Source: Rhodocyclaceae bacterium (GTDB taxonomy: Bacteria; Pseudomonadota; Gammaproteobacteria; Burkholderiales; Rhodocyclaceae). From it: 64,000 nt of DNA. Where the stretch lies: contig JAGTRP010000004.1 of NCBI GenBank assembly GCA_018261935.1, positions 1 through 64,000 of the forward strand, in the 5' to 3' direction. Every line of letters starts with the position of its first letter. The first letter of the stretch is position 1. This document shows, one piece after another, positions 42,866 through 55,507 of this stretch. The position numbers and the translations under genes are program-made. Below the pieces are notes generated by a model, which worked only from the letters and a program-made list of their open reading frames with translations, was not told where the DNA came from and searched no databases.

Positions 42866-44209
42866 TTAACGGCTCTCTTTGATGAGGCGCCCCGAGGAAG
42901 CCTGGATTGGCCGGGCGTTGCGCGGGTACAGACGGGAGAAGATGCCGACCTGCTCCGCCGACACCTGCACCGGCTGGCGCAGCACCAGCCACAGAACCCC
43001 CTCCGTACACGGCGGCGTGGTCAGGGACCCCATGTAGGCGTAGTAATCCCGGGAGGCCGGCAGGAAGGCGTTGAGGTCAACAGCCGGACTGGGCGGCGAT
43101 ACCTCGACATTCTTTTCCAGGGGCAGGTAGTTCCACAAGGTCTGGACGAAGGGGTTTTCCGCGCCCTTCTCCATCAGCACCGCCACCACGGCGAGCTGCC
43201 CATCGTCAGCCCGGTGCACCAGATGGGCCACCATGTCGAAGCCCCGGCCGTTGACCTTCTCCTCCGCCGGCTTGTGGAAGTGGAACTGGACCAGGCTGTA
43301 GGTCTTGCCGGTGAGGGTGATCTTGCCTTCGCCGAGCGCTGCCTGGACGGTATGACCGTTGTCGACAATGCGGAAATAGGAGGGCTTGTAGTCGAACTTG
43401 ATGGGCTCCAGATCCACCCGGATGCCGTCATGGATATCGATGGGGGACTGGCGCCGTCCGGTGCCGCACAGGATGTTCTCGGGATCGAGGCGGGACCAGT
43501 TCTCCGGCCCCCCCGGGCCCTCGTAGGACCAATGGACACGGGCATGGGCACGCTCCGCCGCCTCGGCGGCCTGGGCAACCTCCCTGGCATGGGCCTCGGC
43601 CCTGGCTTTCCTGGACAGCCGCGGGGCGGGCGCCGGCACCTCGGCGGCGGCAAGGGCCCGGCGGTCTTCCGCCTTCCGAGTCAGCACCGACGGCTTCTCC
43701 TTCTCGACCGCCTTCTTGGCCGGCTTGGCGCTTTCGGATTTCACCAGGGCCTCATTGGCCGACTTCAGCTGGCCCGCTGCCTCGCTGGCCTTGTCGGCGA
43801 CAGCCTTGATGCTCTCCCCGCCCGGACGGCACACTTCCCGCAGCACCTTGCCATCCAGGGTCCCGCTGCGCACCGGCAGTTCGACAACCCTCAGCCCCTC
43901 TTCCCGCAGCACCTCGGTTTCGTCTTTCTTGAAAACACGCTTGATGGTGGCCGCGTTGCGGTTGGCGCAATCATAGCGGGTCGTCGCTTCGATCACCCGG
44001 TAGCCGGCACCGGACTTGGCATCGACGATTTCCCGCTCAAGGATGAGGCGGCCCGTGGCCTGGATCTTGCCGCCATCCAGCTGCTTGATGCTGGTGCGGT
44101 CCAGTTCGATGCGCTTGCCCGGCTCCGAGGAGACGGTCTGCCAGACCGGCGCGGCCAAAGCAGCCCAGGGCAGCGCCGCGATCAATGCGGCCGCAAGGAT
44201 GGGGCGCAT
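42866..44209 (-). CDS. Periplasmic alpha-carbonic anhydrase fused to an adhesin-E-like domain
   Basis: 447 residues. Signal peptide (ALAA near residue 19); an N-terminal domain of about 110 residues (WQTVSSEPGKRIELDRTSI... YDCANRNAATIKRVF) resembling surface-adhesin protein E; a Lys/Ala/Glu-rich linker (about 135-210); then an alpha-carbonic anhydrase. Zinc ligands are H310 and H312 (QFHFHK) and H329 (AHLVH); 'GRRQSPIDIHDG' and 'GSLTTPPCTEGVLW' are family signatures. It would hydrate CO2 in the periplasm. The ATG at 44209 follows AAGGGAAC; the frame runs on upstream through the riboswitch region and is not coding there. Confidence 0.92.
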   Translation of the reverse strand: MRPILAAALIAALPWAALAAPVWQTVSSEPGKRIELDRTSIKQLDGGKIQATGRLILEREIVDAKSGAGYRVIEATTRYDCANRNAATIKRVFKKDETEVLREEGLRVVELPVRSGTLDGKVLREVCRPGGESIKAVADKASEAAGQLKSANEALVKSESAKPAKKAVEKEKPSVLTRKAEDRRALAAAEVPAPAPRLSRKARAEAHAREVAQAAEAAERAHARVHWSYEGPGGPENWSRLDPENILCGTGRRQSPIDIHDGIRVDLEPIKFDYKPSYFRIVDNGHTVQAALGEGKITLTGKTYSLVQFHFHKPAEEKVNGRGFDMVAHLVHRADDGQLAVVAVLMEKGAENPFVQTLWNYLPLEKNVEVSPPSPAVDLNAFLPASRDYYAYMGSLTTPPCTEGVLWLVLRQPVQVSAEQVGIFSRLYPRNARPIQASSGRLIKESR

Positions 44210-44302
44210 GGAGTTCCCTTCAATTTTTTCTTGGTGATGCCGACACGTGGACAATATATTTCGGGCGGTTTGGCGCAATCTTGAGCCCAGCCCCCGGATT
44301 TC

Positions 44303-44331
44303 TTGCATTTTGCCTGTATTTCCAGTAACTT
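44303..44331 (+). promoter_or_regulatory. Promoter of the thiC leader
   Basis: TTGCAT (44303-44308), 17 bases, TAACTT (44326-44331). Predicted transcription start is about 44338, exactly where the riboswitch fold begins. Confidence 0.5.
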
Positions 44332-44338
44332 GCAGCCC

Positions 44339-46402
<2,064 letters not shown>

Positions 46403-46403
<1 letters not shown>

Positions 46404-46642
46404 TGGACTGCCGCCCGGGGTGCGGTGCCTGCTGCATCGCCCCCTCCATTTCCTCCCTGGACAAGCCGGCGGGCGTCCCCTGCCGGCACCTCACCCGGGA
46501 CCTGCGCTGCGCCCTCTTCGACCGCCCGGAACGGCCGGCCTGCTGCGGCGGCCTGCAGCCCTCGGAGGAAATGTGCGGAACGACCCGGGAATACGCGCTT
46601 ACCTGGATCACCGCATTGGAGCAGGCCACCCAGCCGGGATAA
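46403..46642 (+). CDS. YkgJ-family cysteine-cluster protein
   Basis: 79 residues with clustered cysteines: CRPGCGACC near the N-terminus, 'PCRHLTRDLRCALF' and 'PACCGGL...EMC' later. This is the short YkgJ/UPF0153 group, thought to bind Zn or an Fe-S cluster; function unknown. It shares one base with the thiC stop (TGATG), so it is co-translated with thiC and probably also under the riboswitch. Confidence 0.88.
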
Positions 46643-46672
46643 AATGCCGGCTCTTTTTCCCCGGAAACCATC

Positions 46673-47497
46673 ATGGATTCGCTGCTCCTCATCAAGGCCC
46701 TCATCCTCGGCATCGTCGAGGGGCTGACCGAATTTCTGCCGGTCTCCTCCACCGGCCACCTCATCCTGGCCGGGGAACTGCTCAATTTCAACGATGAGCG
46801 GGGCAAGCTTTTCGAGATTGTCATCCAGTCGGGCGCCATCCTGGCGGTAGTCTGGGAATATCGCGCCAAGCTCGGGGTCGTTCTGCGCGGCGCCTTCAGC
46901 GACCGGGCGGCACAAAAATTCATCCTCAACCTGTTCATCGCCTTCCTGCCCCTGGCCGGCCTGGGCCTGCTCTTCGGCAAGGCGATCAAGGCCCATCTCT
47001 TCAATTCGGCCACCGTCGCCACCACCTTCATCCTCGGCGCCTTCGTGATCCTGTGGGCAGAGCGCCGCCAGCACCGCATCCGCGTCGATTCCGTGGACGA
47101 CATGAGCGCCCTCGACGCCCTCAAGCTCGGCATCGCCCAGGCCTTCGCCCTCATCCCCGGCACTTCCCGCTCCGGCGCCACCATCATCGGCGGCATGCTC
47201 TTCGGCCTCTCCCGCAAGGCGGCCACCGAGTTCTCCTTCTTCCTCGCCATCCCGACTCTGATCGTCGCCTCCCTGTACCAGCTCTACAAGGAGCGGGCGC
47301 TCCTCAGCGCCGACGATATCGGCATGTGGTCGGTGGGCTTCGTGGCCTCCTTCGTCTCCGCTTTCCTGTGTGTGCGCTGGCTGCTGCGCTATATCGCCAC
47401 CCACGACTTCGTACCCTTCGCCTGGTATCGCATCGCCTTCGGCATCGTCGTTCTGGTCACCGCCTATACCGGCGCCGTGCAGTGGACCGCCCAGTAA
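46673..47497 (+). CDS. uppP: Undecaprenyl-diphosphatase (BacA)
   Basis: 274-residue membrane phosphatase that recycles undecaprenyl diphosphate for peptidoglycan and O-antigen synthesis. Signatures are '[21 protein letters not shown]' and '[18 protein letters not shown]' (active-site loops), with seven to eight hydrophobic helices. Overlaps the esterase gene by 16 bases. Confidence 0.96.
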   Translation: MDSLLLIKALILGIVEGLTEFLPVSSTGHLILAGELLNFNDERGKLFEIVIQSGAILAVVWEYRAKLGVVLRGAFSDRAAQKFILNLFIAFLPLAGLGLLFGKAIKAHLFNSATVATTFILGAFVILWAERRQHRIRVDSVDDMSALDALKLGIAQAFALIPGTSRSGATIIGGMLFGLSRKAATEFSFFLAIPTLIVASLYQLYKERALLSADDIGMWSVGFVASFVSAFLCVRWLLRYIATHDFVPFAWYRIAFGIVVLVTAYTGAVQWTAQ

Positions 47498-48054
47498 TCC
47501 TTTACCTGCACGGCTTCTGCTCCTCCCCCGCCTCCTGGAAGGCGAAATTGCTGGAGGAGCGCATGGCGGCCCAGGGGCTGGGCGCTCATTACCGTTGCCC
47601 CCCGCTGTCGCCGGTGCCGGACACGGCAATTGCCACCGCCGAAGCGATCATTGCCGCGGCCGGCGGCGAGGTCGTCCTGGTGGGCAGCTCCCTGGGCGGA
47701 CATTACGCCACCTGCCTGGCTGAAAAACATGACCTGCGGGCAGTGCTGATCAACCCGGCGGTCGTCCCCCGGCTGGACCTGGGCCTTTTCCTGGGGGAGC
47801 ACGCCAATTTCCACAACGGCGAACGCTTCACCTTCACCGCCGACCACGCCGGCCAGTTGCAGGCGCAGGCGGCAGTCTGCCCGACGCCCTCCCGCTATCT
47901 CCTGCTGGTGGAAACCGGCGACGAGGTGCTGGACTACCGGCACGCCGTCCAGCACTACGCCGGCTGCCGGCAAGTCGTCCTCGACGGGGGCAATCACAGC
48001 TTCACCAAATTTCCAGAATATATATCCCAAATCATTGAATTCGCTGGGCTATAA
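47482..48054 (+). CDS. YqiA-type alpha/beta-hydrolase esterase
   Basis: 190 residues. '[19 protein letters not shown]' is the oxyanion-hole strand, nucleophile Ser lies in '[12 protein letters not shown]' (G-x-S-x-G), Asp in '[12 protein letters not shown]' and His in '[11 protein letters not shown]'. The YqiA family has weak esterase activity on palmitoyl-CoA and nitrophenyl esters. Start taken at the GTG 47482 ([11 protein letters not shown]), inside the uppP 3' end; no nearer start exists. Confidence 0.9.
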   Translation: MDRPVILYLHGFCSSPASWKAKLLEERMAAQGLGAHYRCPPLSPVPDTAIATAEAIIAAAGGEVVLVGSSLGGHYATCLAEKHDLRAVLINPAVVPRLDLGLFLGEHANFHNGERFTFTADHAGQLQAQAAVCPTPSRYLLLVETGDEVLDYRHAVQHYAGCRQVVLDGGNHSFTKFPEYISQIIEFAGL

Positions 48055-48061
48055 TCCGCCG

Positions 48062-49963
48062 ATGCACGTATTATTTGAAGAAGACGGCGGCTTCCGGACC
48101 GGCACCATCCTGGCCGACAACGAGGCTTCCCTGCAGATCGAGATGGCCTCGGGCAAGCGCAGCAAGATCAAGGCGGCCAACGTCCTGCTCCGCTATCCGG
48201 AACCGTCCCCCGCCCAGTTGCTGGAATTGGCCGGCCCCCTGGCCGAGGAAATCGAACCGGAATTTCTATGGGAGTGCGCCAATGACGGCGAGTTTTCGTT
48301 TGTGGATTTTGCCCGCGACTACTACGGCCACGCCCCCGCGCCGGTCGAAGCGTCGGCGGTGCTGCTTGCCCTGCACGCAGCGCCCGTCTATTTCCATCGC
48401 AAAGGCAAAGGCCATTTCAAGAAGGCCCCTCCCGACATTCTCAAGGCTGCTCTGGCCAGTCTTGAAAAAAAGCGTCAGCAAGCGCTCGCTATCGAGCACT
48501 GGGTCGAAGAGCTGAAGGCTTTCCGCCTGCCGCCGGAAATCGGCGCCCTGACGGACTCCCTCCTTTACGCCCCCGACCGCAACCGGCCGGAAACCAAGGC
48601 TTTCGAAACGGCCTGTGCCGCGACCGGGCTTTCCGCCGCCCAGTTGCTGTTCAACTGCGGCGCCATCAAGTCGGCCTACCATTTCCACCACCGGCGCTTC
48701 CTCCACGAGCAGTTCCCCAAGGGCACCGCCTTCCCAGCCCTGGAGGCGCCGAAGCTGCCCGGCGACCTGCCGCGGGCCGACGTGCTGGCTTTCTCCATCG
48801 ATGACGCCGCCACCACCGAGATCGACGATGCCCTGTCGGTGACCTTCCTGCCCGGCATCGGCAGCCGCATCGGCATCCACATCGCCGCTCCCGGGCTGGC
48901 CATCACCCATGGCTCTCCCCTGGACGGAGTCGCCCGGGCCCGCCTGTCCACCGTCTACATGCCCGGCAACAAGATCACCATGCTGCCGGACGCCGTGGTG
49001 GAACGCTACACCTTGGCCGGCGGCGTGGACTGCCCGGCGGTCTCCCTCTATCTCACGGTCAACGAATCCCTGGAAGTAGTGGGGCACGAGTCCCGCCTGG
49101 AAATCGTCCACATCGCCGCCAACCTGCGGCACCACGAAATCGAGCCCCTGTTCAACGCCGAGACCGTGGTCAGCGGCGTCCCGGCCTTCCGCTTCCGGGA
49201 CGAGCTCCTGCACCTGTGGCGCTTCGCCAACGCCTGCGAAGGCCGGCGCGGCAAGCCCTCCGCCGTCCAGGGCATCAACGACTACAACTTTGCCATCGAG
49301 GGCGACCTGGACGACCCGGATGCCTGCCGCGTCGAGATCAGCGAAAGGAAGCGGGGCAGCCCCCTCGACAAGCTGGTGGCGGAATTGATGATCGTCGCCA
49401 ACTCCACCTGGGGCGGGCTCCTGGCCGAGAAGAAGATCGCCTGCCTGTACCGGGCCCAGACCCAGGGCAAGGTGCGCATGACCACCTCGCCCCTGCCCCA
49501 CGAGGGGCTCGGCGTGCCCCAGTACGCCTGGATGACTTCGCCCCTGCGGCGTTACTGCGACCTGGTGAACCAGTGGCAGCTCATTGCCTGCCTGTCCGGG
49601 GAAACGCCGCCCTTCGCCCAGAAGTCGGCGGAACTCTTCGCCGCCATGCGGGATTTCGAAGTGACCTATGCCGCCTACGGCGATTTCCAGCGCCAGATGG
49701 AGCGCTACTGGTGCCTTCGCTGGCTGCGCCAGGAAGGCGTCACTGAAATCGACGCCACGGTGCGCCGCGAGCAGAACGTCAAGCTCGACCACCTGCCCCT
49801 GTTCGTGCGGGTGCCCTCCCTGCCCGCCGACGCCGTGACCGGCCAGCGGGTGCGCCTGGTCGTCGAGGGCATGGATCTTCTCAGCCTCGAACTCGGCTGC
49901 CGCCACCTGCAAGTTCTGGCGGACAGCGCCGCCACCCTGGGGGCCGAAGAGGAGGAGCAGTGA
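48062..49963 (+). CDS. RNB-domain exoribonuclease (RNase II/R superfamily)
   Basis: 633 residues. The RNB catalytic domain begins near residue 245 with D247-D248-x4-E-I-D255-D256 (Mg2+ ligands of the 3'-5' exonuclease). 'HIAAPGLAITHGSPLDGVARARLSTVYMPG' and 'MTTSPLPHEGLGVPQYAWMTSPLRRYCDL' follow. No S1 domain is obvious at the C-terminus and the N-terminal cold-shock part is short, as in the proteobacterial RNB group beside tonB-aroE. A TATAAT (48050-48055) lies just before the ATG, with no Shine-Dalgarno sequence. It overlaps tonB by GTGA. Confidence 0.92.
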   Translation: MHVLFEEDGGFRTGTILADNEASLQIEMASGKRSKIKAANVLLRYPEPSPAQLLELAGPLAEEIEPEFLWECANDGEFSFVDFARDYYGHAPAPVEASAVLLALHAAPVYFHRKGKGHFKKAPPDILKAALASLEKKRQQALAIEHWVEELKAFRLPPEIGALTDSLLYAPDRNRPETKAFETACAATGLSAAQLLFNCGAIKSAYHFHHRRFLHEQFPKGTAFPALEAPKLPGDLPRADVLAFSIDDAATTEIDDALSVTFLPGIGSRIGIHIAAPGLAITHGSPLDGVARARLSTVYMPGNKITMLPDAVVERYTLAGGVDCPAVSLYLTVNESLEVVGHESRLEIVHIAANLRHHEIEPLFNAETVVSGVPAFRFRDELLHLWRFANACEGRRGKPSAVQGINDYNFAIEGDLDDPDACRVEISERKRGSPLDKLVAELMIVANSTWGGLLAEKKIACLYRAQTQGKVRMTTSPLPHEGLGVPQYAWMTSPLRRYCDLVNQWQLIACLSGETPPFAQKSAELFAAMRDFEVTYAAYGDFQRQMERYWCLRWLRQEGVTEIDATVRREQNVKLDHLPLFVRVPSLPADAVTGQRVRLVVEGMDLLSLELGCRHLQVLADSAATLGAEEEEQ

Positions 49964-50847
49964 GCGCAGCCGCCCTCCTCGGCCCCATGCCCGCGGCCTT
50001 GCCTGAAAACCGGCGCCTGTGGACGGCCATCGGCATCTCCATTGCCATCCACAGCCTGCTGCTGGCGCTGCACTTCAAGTTCCCCGAGGCTTCCAACCGC
50101 CTGCAGGAAAAGGCCATGGACATCATCCTGGTCAATGCCAAGTCGGCCGCGAAACCCAATGCTCCCCAGGCCCTGGCCCAGGCCAACCTGGACGGCGGCG
50201 GCAATACCGACGAAGACCGCCGGGCCAAGACGCCCCTGCCCCCGACCCAGCGCCAGGTCAGCGGCAACGACCTCGAGCAGATGCAGCGCCGGGTCAGGGA
50301 ACTGGAGGCCCGGCAACAGACGATCCTGACCCAGACCAAGAGCGTCCGGACAGCGGCGCTGGCCCAAAGCAGCCAGAACCAGCCCCAGCCGACCCCGGTG
50401 AGCGGCCTCGACCTGGCCGAGTCGGCCCGGGCCATGGCGCGCCTGGAAGGCGAAATCAGCAAGTCCCTGGACGAATACAGCAAGCGGCCACGCAAGAAGT
50501 TCCTCGGCGCCCGCACCGAGGAATACGTCCTCGCCCCCTACCTCGATGCCTGGAAGCAGAAAATCGAGCGCATCGGCACCCTTAACTATCCCGATGCGGC
50601 CCGGGGCAAGATCTACGGCTCCGTCGTCATCTACGTCGAACTCCGAGCCGACGACGGCAGCCTCTACAACGCCGAAATTTCCCGCTCTTCCGGCCATAAG
50701 GTCCTGGACAACGCCGCCCTGCGCATCCTGCAGATGGCTGCCCCCTTCGGCCCCATCCCCAGGGAGGCCCTGGGCGGCGCCACCATCCTGTCTTTCGCCC
50801 GGACCTGGCAATTCACCCAGGGCGACGCTTTCAACACCGCCAGATGA
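49960..50847 (+). CDS. TonB-like energy transducer
   Basis: 295 residues with a GTG start overlapping the upstream stop (GTGA). One membrane anchor (about residues 20-38: [20 protein letters not shown], with the TonB-type S/H pattern), a long polar and Gln-rich periplasmic linker with coiled coil (about 100-125), and a C-terminal TonB domain with '[23 protein letters not shown]'-like sequence ending in '[14 protein letters not shown]'. The usual Pro/Lys-rich spacer is weak. No exbB/exbD adjacent. It would transmit proton-motive force to outer-membrane receptors. Confidence 0.87.
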   Translation: MSAAALLGPMPAALPENRRLWTAIGISIAIHSLLLALHFKFPEASNRLQEKAMDIILVNAKSAAKPNAPQALAQANLDGGGNTDEDRRAKTPLPPTQRQVSGNDLEQMQRRVRELEARQQTILTQTKSVRTAALAQSSQNQPQPTPVSGLDLAESARAMARLEGEISKSLDEYSKRPRKKFLGARTEEYVLAPYLDAWKQKIERIGTLNYPDAARGKIYGSVVIYVELRADDGSLYNAEISRSSGHKVLDNAALRILQMAAPFGPIPREALGGATILSFARTWQFTQGDAFNTAR

Positions 50848-51683
50848 CAGATCGCTACGCCGTCTTCGGCAACCCTATCGGCCATTCCAAGTCCCCGGCC
50901 ATCCACGCCCGCTTCGCCGCCCAGACGGGCCAGGACATCCGCTACGAGGCCCTGCTCGCCCCCCTGGACGGCTTCGCCGCCGCGGTCGACAGCTTCAGGG
51001 CCGCCGGCGGCAAGGGCGCCAATGTCACCGTCCCCTTCAAGGAGGAGGCCTTCCGCCTCGCCCACCGCCTTACTCCGCGGGCCGAGCGGGCCGGGGCGGT
51101 GAATACCCTGGCCTTCGGGGCCGATGGCATCCTGGGCGATAACACCGACGGCGCCGGCCTCACCCGCGACATCGAGGCCAATGTCGGCATCCCGATGGCC
51201 GGCAAGCGCGTGCTCGTCCTTGGCGCCGGCGGCGCCGCCCGGGGCGCCATCGCCCCCCTGCTGGGCTGCCGGCCGCAGAGCCTGACCCTGGCCAACCGCA
51301 GCGCCGACAAGGCCGCCGCCCTGGCCGGGGAATTTTCCGACCTGGACCGGATCTCGGGCGGCGGCTTCGCCGACCTCGCCGGCAGGGTGTTCGACGTGGT
51401 CATCAACGCCACTTCGGCCAGCCTGGCGGGGGAAGCCCTGCCCCTGCCGCCGGGTCTGTTCGCCCCCGGCAGCCTGGCCTACGACATGATGTACGGCCGG
51501 GGCGACACGCCTTTCCTCGCCCTCGCCCGCCAACAGGGCGCGGGGCTTCTTGCTGATGGCCTCGGCATGCTGGTGGAGCAGGCCGCCGAAGCCTTCCTGC
51601 TCTGGCGCGGCGTCCGCCCCGCCACCGCACCGGTACTGGCCGCCCTGCGCGCCGAACTGGGCCACCCCCGCGCGACGCCATGA
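50844..51683 (+). CDS. aroE: Shikimate dehydrogenase
   Basis: 279 residues; reduces 3-dehydroshikimate to shikimate with NADPH. Signatures are '[21 protein letters not shown]' (substrate Ser pair), '[13 protein letters not shown]' with the catalytic Lys, 'NTDGAGL' and the NADPH loop '[14 protein letters not shown]'. ATGA overlaps on both sides, with tonB upstream and mtgA downstream. Confidence 0.96.
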   Translation: MTDRYAVFGNPIGHSKSPAIHARFAAQTGQDIRYEALLAPLDGFAAAVDSFRAAGGKGANVTVPFKEEAFRLAHRLTPRAERAGAVNTLAFGADGILGDNTDGAGLTRDIEANVGIPMAGKRVLVLGAGGAARGAIAPLLGCRPQSLTLANRSADKAAALAGEFSDLDRISGGGFADLAGRVFDVVINATSASLAGEALPLPPGLFAPGSLAYDMMYGRGDTPFLALARQQGAGLLADGLGMLVEQAAEAFLLWRGVRPATAPVLAALRAELGHPRATP

Positions 51684-52375
51684 GGCGGGCCGGGCGCTGG
51701 CTGAAGGTCGGCCTCCTCACCATCCTCGGCCTCCTTCTCGCCTGGCAGCTCTGGCTCCTGGGCTGGGTGCTCCTCTGGAGCTGGTTCAATCCCGGCACCA
51801 CCCATTTCATGGAAATCCGGCTGGCCGAAGTCCGGGAAAAGAAGCCGGATGCCCAGCTGCAGAAGCAATGGGTGTCCTACAACCGCATTTCCGTCCATTT
51901 GAAGCGGGCGATTATCGCCGCCGAGGACGCCAAGTTCACCGACCACGAGGGCTTCGACTGGGACGGCATCCAGAGGGCCCTGGAAAAGAACCAGAAGAAG
52001 GGCCGCTTCGTGGCCGGCGGCTCGACCATTTCCCAGCAGCTCGCCAAGAATCTCTTCCTCTCGCCCCAGCGCTCCCTTTTCCGCAAGGCGGAGGAGGCCG
52101 TCATCACCCTCATGATCGAAACCCTCTGGAGCAAGCAGCGCATTTTCGAGGTCTATCTGAACGTGATCGAATGGGGCAACGGGGTCTTCGGCGCCGAGGC
52201 GGCCGCCCGCCATTATTTCGGCATCGGCGCCGCCCAACTGGGTCCGGAGCAGGCTGCGAGACTGGCCGGCATGGTGCCGGCGCCGCGCTACTACGACGGC
52301 CACCGCAACGCCCCCGGCTTGGCCAAAAAAACGGCCATCATCCTGGCCCGCATGCCGGCCGCAGAAATTCCCTGA
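51680..52375 (+). CDS. mtgA: Monofunctional peptidoglycan glycosyltransferase
   Basis: 231 residues: one membrane anchor (about residues 9-36) and a GT51 domain that polymerises lipid II glycan strands in the periplasm. Catalytic Glu82 lies in '[18 protein letters not shown]'; '[20 protein letters not shown]' and '[23 protein letters not shown]' are motifs 2 and 4. No transpeptidase domain. Normal length. ATGA overlap with aroE. Confidence 0.96.
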   Translation: MRRAGRWLKVGLLTILGLLLAWQLWLLGWVLLWSWFNPGTTHFMEIRLAEVREKKPDAQLQKQWVSYNRISVHLKRAIIAAEDAKFTDHEGFDWDGIQRALEKNQKKGRFVAGGSTISQQLAKNLFLSPQRSLFRKAEEAVITLMIETLWSKQRIFEVYLNVIEWGNGVFGAEAAARHYFGIGAAQLGPEQAARLAGMVPAPRYYDGHRNAPGLAKKTAIILARMPAAEIP

Positions 52376-52411
52376 AATACCGTCGGAGGCCGGAAACTGG
52401 GTCCGCCGGAA

Positions 52412-52420
52412 TGCTAGAAT
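52412..52420 (+). promoter_or_regulatory. Possible extended -10 promoter for mgtE
   Basis: TG-C-TAGAAT, 25 bases before the mgtE start in a 70-base gap. No convincing -35, as often for extended -10 promoters. Confidence 0.35.
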
Positions 52421-52445
52421 GGCACCCCCTCAGCGGCGGCGCATC

Positions 52446-53894
52446 ATGAGCGAAGAAAGCCAGATTTCCGATAGCGAAGACCTGCAGAAGCGCCTTGCTG
52501 AGGTGCAGACGCTGCTCGCCCGGCACAAGCTGGCAGAAGGTCTCGCGCAGCAGCAGGAAGCGCCGCCCCAGCCCGACGACGGGACGGAAGAGCAGGCCCG
52601 CCACCAGCACTTGGAGGAGCTCCAGCAGAAGCTGGACTCCATGCACCCGGCCGATATCGCCCATATTCTGGAATCCCTGCCCCTGGACGAGCGCCTGCTG
52701 GTCTGGGACCTGGTCAAGGCCGGGCGGGACGGGGAGATCCTGCTGGAAGTCTCGGACGCCGTCCGGGAAACCCTCATCGAGTCCATGGCCCGGGACGAGT
52801 TGCTGGCCGCAGCCGAAACCCTGGATGCCGACGAGCTCGCCGACCTCGCCCCCGACCTGCCCCGGGACGTCATCCAAGACGTCTTCCAGTCCCTCTCAGT
52901 GGAGGAGCGGGAGCAGCTGCGGGCCGCCATGTCCTACCCGGAGGACTCGGTCGGTTCCATCATGGATTTTGAGATGGTGACGGTGCGGGAGGACGTCACC
53001 CTGGAAGTGGTGCTGCGCTACCTGCGCCGCTTCGACGAGCTGCCCGATCATACCGACCAGCTTTTCGTGGTGGATCGGGAAGAGCATCTGAAAGGGGTGC
53101 TGCCCCTCAATGTGCTGCTGGTCAACGACCCGGAAGTCGAGGTCGGGGCCGTGATGCAGGCGGATTTTATCGAACTGCAGCCGGATGATTTTGCCGAGGA
53201 GGCAGCCAAGGCCTTCGAGCGCTATGACCTCGTCTCCGCCCCGGTGGTGGATCACGATGGCAAGCTGGTGGGCCGGGTGACGGTCAATGCCGTGGTGGAC
53301 TTCATCCGCGAGGAAGCGGAAAGCGAACAGCTGGCCCACGCCGGTCTGCGGGAAGAAGAGGATATCTTCGCCTCGGTCTGGGATTCGGTGAAGAATCGCT
53401 GGTCCTGGCTGGCCGTCAACCTGGTCACGGCCTTCGTGGCTTCCCGGGTCATCGGCGCCTTCGAGGGCTCGATCGAGAAGCTGGTGGCCCTGGCCGCCCT
53501 CATGCCCATCGTGGCCGGCATCGGCGGCAACTCGGGCAACCAGACCATCACCATGATCGTGCGCGCCATCGCCATGGGCCAGGTGCAGCCCGACGCCACC
53601 CGGCGCCTGCTCAGAAAAGAACTGGGGGTCGCCCTCATCAATGGCCTCATCTGGGGCAGCCTGCTGGGGGTCATTGCCTGGTGGCTTTACGGCAGCGTCA
53701 AGCTCGGACTGGTGATGACTTCCGCCATGACCCTGAACCTGCTGCTGGCGGCTTCCGCCGGGGTCGGCATCCCCCTCATGCGGCAGCGCCTCGGCAGCGA
53801 TCCGGCGGTGGGGTCGTCGGTGATGATCACCGCCCTCACCGATTCGGGGGGCTTCTTCATTTTCCTGGGCCTGGCGACCCTGTTCCTAATGTAA
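52446..53894 (+). CDS. mgtE: MgtE-family magnesium transporter
   Basis: 482-residue magnesium channel. A cytosolic MgtE N domain (helical, about 45-145) senses Mg2+, two CBS domains follow (about 150-285: '[24 protein letters not shown]', '[21 protein letters not shown]'), then a plug helix and five C-terminal membrane helices with the selectivity motif '[21 protein letters not shown]' near residue 360. The ATG 52446 gives a normal N-terminus; SD is weak. Its last 9 bases overlap the convergent gdx gene. Confidence 0.95.
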   Translation: MSEESQISDSEDLQKRLAEVQTLLARHKLAEGLAQQQEAPPQPDDGTEEQARHQHLEELQQKLDSMHPADIAHILESLPLDERLLVWDLVKAGRDGEILLEVSDAVRETLIESMARDELLAAAETLDADELADLAPDLPRDVIQDVFQSLSVEEREQLRAAMSYPEDSVGSIMDFEMVTVREDVTLEVVLRYLRRFDELPDHTDQLFVVDREEHLKGVLPLNVLLVNDPEVEVGAVMQADFIELQPDDFAEEAAKAFERYDLVSAPVVDHDGKLVGRVTVNAVVDFIREEAESEQLAHAGLREEEDIFASVWDSVKNRWSWLAVNLVTAFVASRVIGAFEGSIEKLVALAALMPIVAGIGGNSGNQTITMIVRAIAMGQVQPDATRRLLRKELGVALINGLIWGSLLGVIAWWLYGSVKLGLVMTSAMTLNLLLAASAGVGIPLMRQRLGSDPAVGSSVMITALTDSGGFFIFLGLATLFLM

Positions 53895-54227
53895 CCCTTC
53901 CGGGGTCACCAGCTTGAGGCCGACGATGCCGGCCACGATGAGGCCGATACTGAGCAGCCGAGCCGTCTCCCGGGATTCGCCGAACAGCAGCATCCCCAGG
54001 AGCGCCGTCCCCACCGCACCGATGCCCGTCCACACGGCATAGGCGGTTCCCAGGGGCAGGCTTTTCAGGGACCAGCCGAGCAGGACGACGCTCGCCACCA
54101 TGGCAAGCAGGGTCCCGAGGCTGGGCCAGAGGCGGGTGAACCCCGCCGTATACTTGAGCCCCACCGCCCAGCCCACTTCGCAGAGACCGGCGAGCAAGAG
54201 GATTCCCCAGGCCGGGCCGGTGGTCAC
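53886..54227 (-). CDS. Small multidrug resistance transporter, Gdx/SugE (guanidinium exporter) type
   Basis: 113 residues, four membrane helices. '[23 protein letters not shown]' holds the proton-binding Glu and the Lys that separates Gdx/SugE from the EmrE group. '[24 protein letters not shown]' is the SMR signature. Antiparallel homodimers of this subgroup export guanidinium in exchange for protons. GTG start overlaps the hemL stop (GTGA). I see no guanidine riboswitch upstream; expression depends on the thi-hemL run. Confidence 0.93.
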   Translation of the reverse strand: MTTGPAWGILLLAGLCEVGWAVGLKYTAGFTRLWPSLGTLLAMVASVVLLGWSLKSLPLGTAYAVWTGIGAVGTALLGMLLFGESRETARLLSIGLIVAGIVGLKLVTPEGLH

Positions 54228-55507
54228 TTGCGGCTGGCGAACCAGGCGTCGGCCACGGCCACGGTGGCGGCAATGTCGGCCTCGGTGTGGGCCGCCGAGA
54301 CGAAGCCCGCCTCGAAGGCCGAGGGGGCGAAATAGTGGCCGGCTTCCAGCATGGCATGGAAGAACTCGTTGAAAGTCTCCTTGTCGCAGGCCATCACCTC
54401 GTCGTAGGTGCCCGGACAGGCCTCGGCGAAATACAGGCCGAACATGCCGCCGACACTCTGGGCGGAGAAGGCCACCCCATGCCGCTTCGCCGCCGCCATC
54501 AGGCCGTCGCAGAGCTGCTTGGTGCGGGTGGCAAGGCTCTCGTAGAAGCCGGGGGCCTGCACCAGTTTCAGGGTGGCGAGGCCGGCCGCCACCGCCACCG
54601 GATTGCCGGACAGCGTGCCGGCCTGGTACACGGGCCCGAGCGGGGCGATTTTCTGCATGATGTCGCGGCGGCCGCCGAAGGCGCCCACCGGCATGCCACC
54701 GCCGATGACCTTGCCGAAGGTGGACAGGTCCGGGGTGATGCCGAAATGGCCCTGGGCGCTCTTCAACCCTACCCGGAAGCCTGTCATCACTTCGTCGAAA
54801 ATAAGCACGGCACCGTGCTTGGCGGTCAATTCCCGCATGGTCTCCAGGAAGTCCTGGCGCGGCATGATCAGGTTCATGTTGCCGACCACCGGCTCGACGA
54901 TGACGGCGGCGATGCGGTCGCCATACTGGGCGAAGGCATCCACCAGCTGCTGGGGGTCGTTGTAGGACAACACCATGGTGTGCTGGGCGAGGTCGTCCGG
55001 GACGCCGCCCGAGGAGGGATTGCCGAAAGTCAGCGCCCCCGAGCCGGCCTTCACCAGCAGGCTGTCGGAATGGCCGTGGTAGCAGCCCTCGAACTTGATC
55101 AGCACATCCCGCCCGGTGTAGCCCCGGGCCAATCGGATGGCGCTCATGGTGGCCTCGGTGCCGGAGGACACCAGGCGAACCATGTCCATGGAGGGCACCA
55201 GATGGCAAAGGAGATCTGCCATGTCCACTTCGCGCTCGGTAGGAGCGCCGAAGGAAAGGCCGTCGGCCGCCGCCAGCTGCACCGCCCGCACCACCTTCTG
55301 GTGGCTGTGGCCAACGATCATCGGCCCCCAGGACCCCACGTAGTCGATGTACCACTTGCCATCCACGTCCTGCACCCGGGCGCCTTCGCCTTTCCTGAGG
55401 AAACGGGGAATTCCGCCCACCGAGCGGAACGCCCGCACCGGCGAATTGACGCCGCCGGGGATATGGCGCTGGGCACGTTCGAATAATTCTAGGTTACGTG
55501 AGGTCAT
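54224..55507 (-). CDS. hemL: Glutamate-1-semialdehyde 2,1-aminomutase
   Basis: 427-residue PLP enzyme giving 5-aminolevulinate, the first committed tetrapyrrole precursor in the C5 pathway. PLP-Lys lies in '[17 protein letters not shown]'; '[19 protein letters not shown]' is the N-terminal signature; '[19 protein letters not shown]' binds cofactor phosphate. ATGA overlap with thiE and GTGA overlap with gdx. Haem supply is relevant to the two haem-A oxidases in the window, though not linked to them in an operon. Confidence 0.96.
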   Translation of the reverse strand: MTSRNLELFERAQRHIPGGVNSPVRAFRSVGGIPRFLRKGEGARVQDVDGKWYIDYVGSWGPMIVGHSHQKVVRAVQLAAADGLSFGAPTEREVDMADLLCHLVPSMDMVRLVSSGTEATMSAIRLARGYTGRDVLIKFEGCYHGHSDSLLVKAGSGALTFGNPSSGGVPDDLAQHTMVLSYNDPQQLVDAFAQYGDRIAAVIVEPVVGNMNLIMPRQDFLETMRELTAKHGAVLIFDEVMTGFRVGLKSAQGHFGITPDLSTFGKVIGGGMPVGAFGGRRDIMQKIAPLGPVYQAGTLSGNPVAVAAGLATLKLVQAPGFYESLATRTKQLCDGLMAAAKRHGVAFSAQSVGGMFGLYFAEACPGTYDEVMACDKETFNEFFHAMLEAGHYFAPSAFEAGFVSAAHTEADIAATVAVADAWFASRK

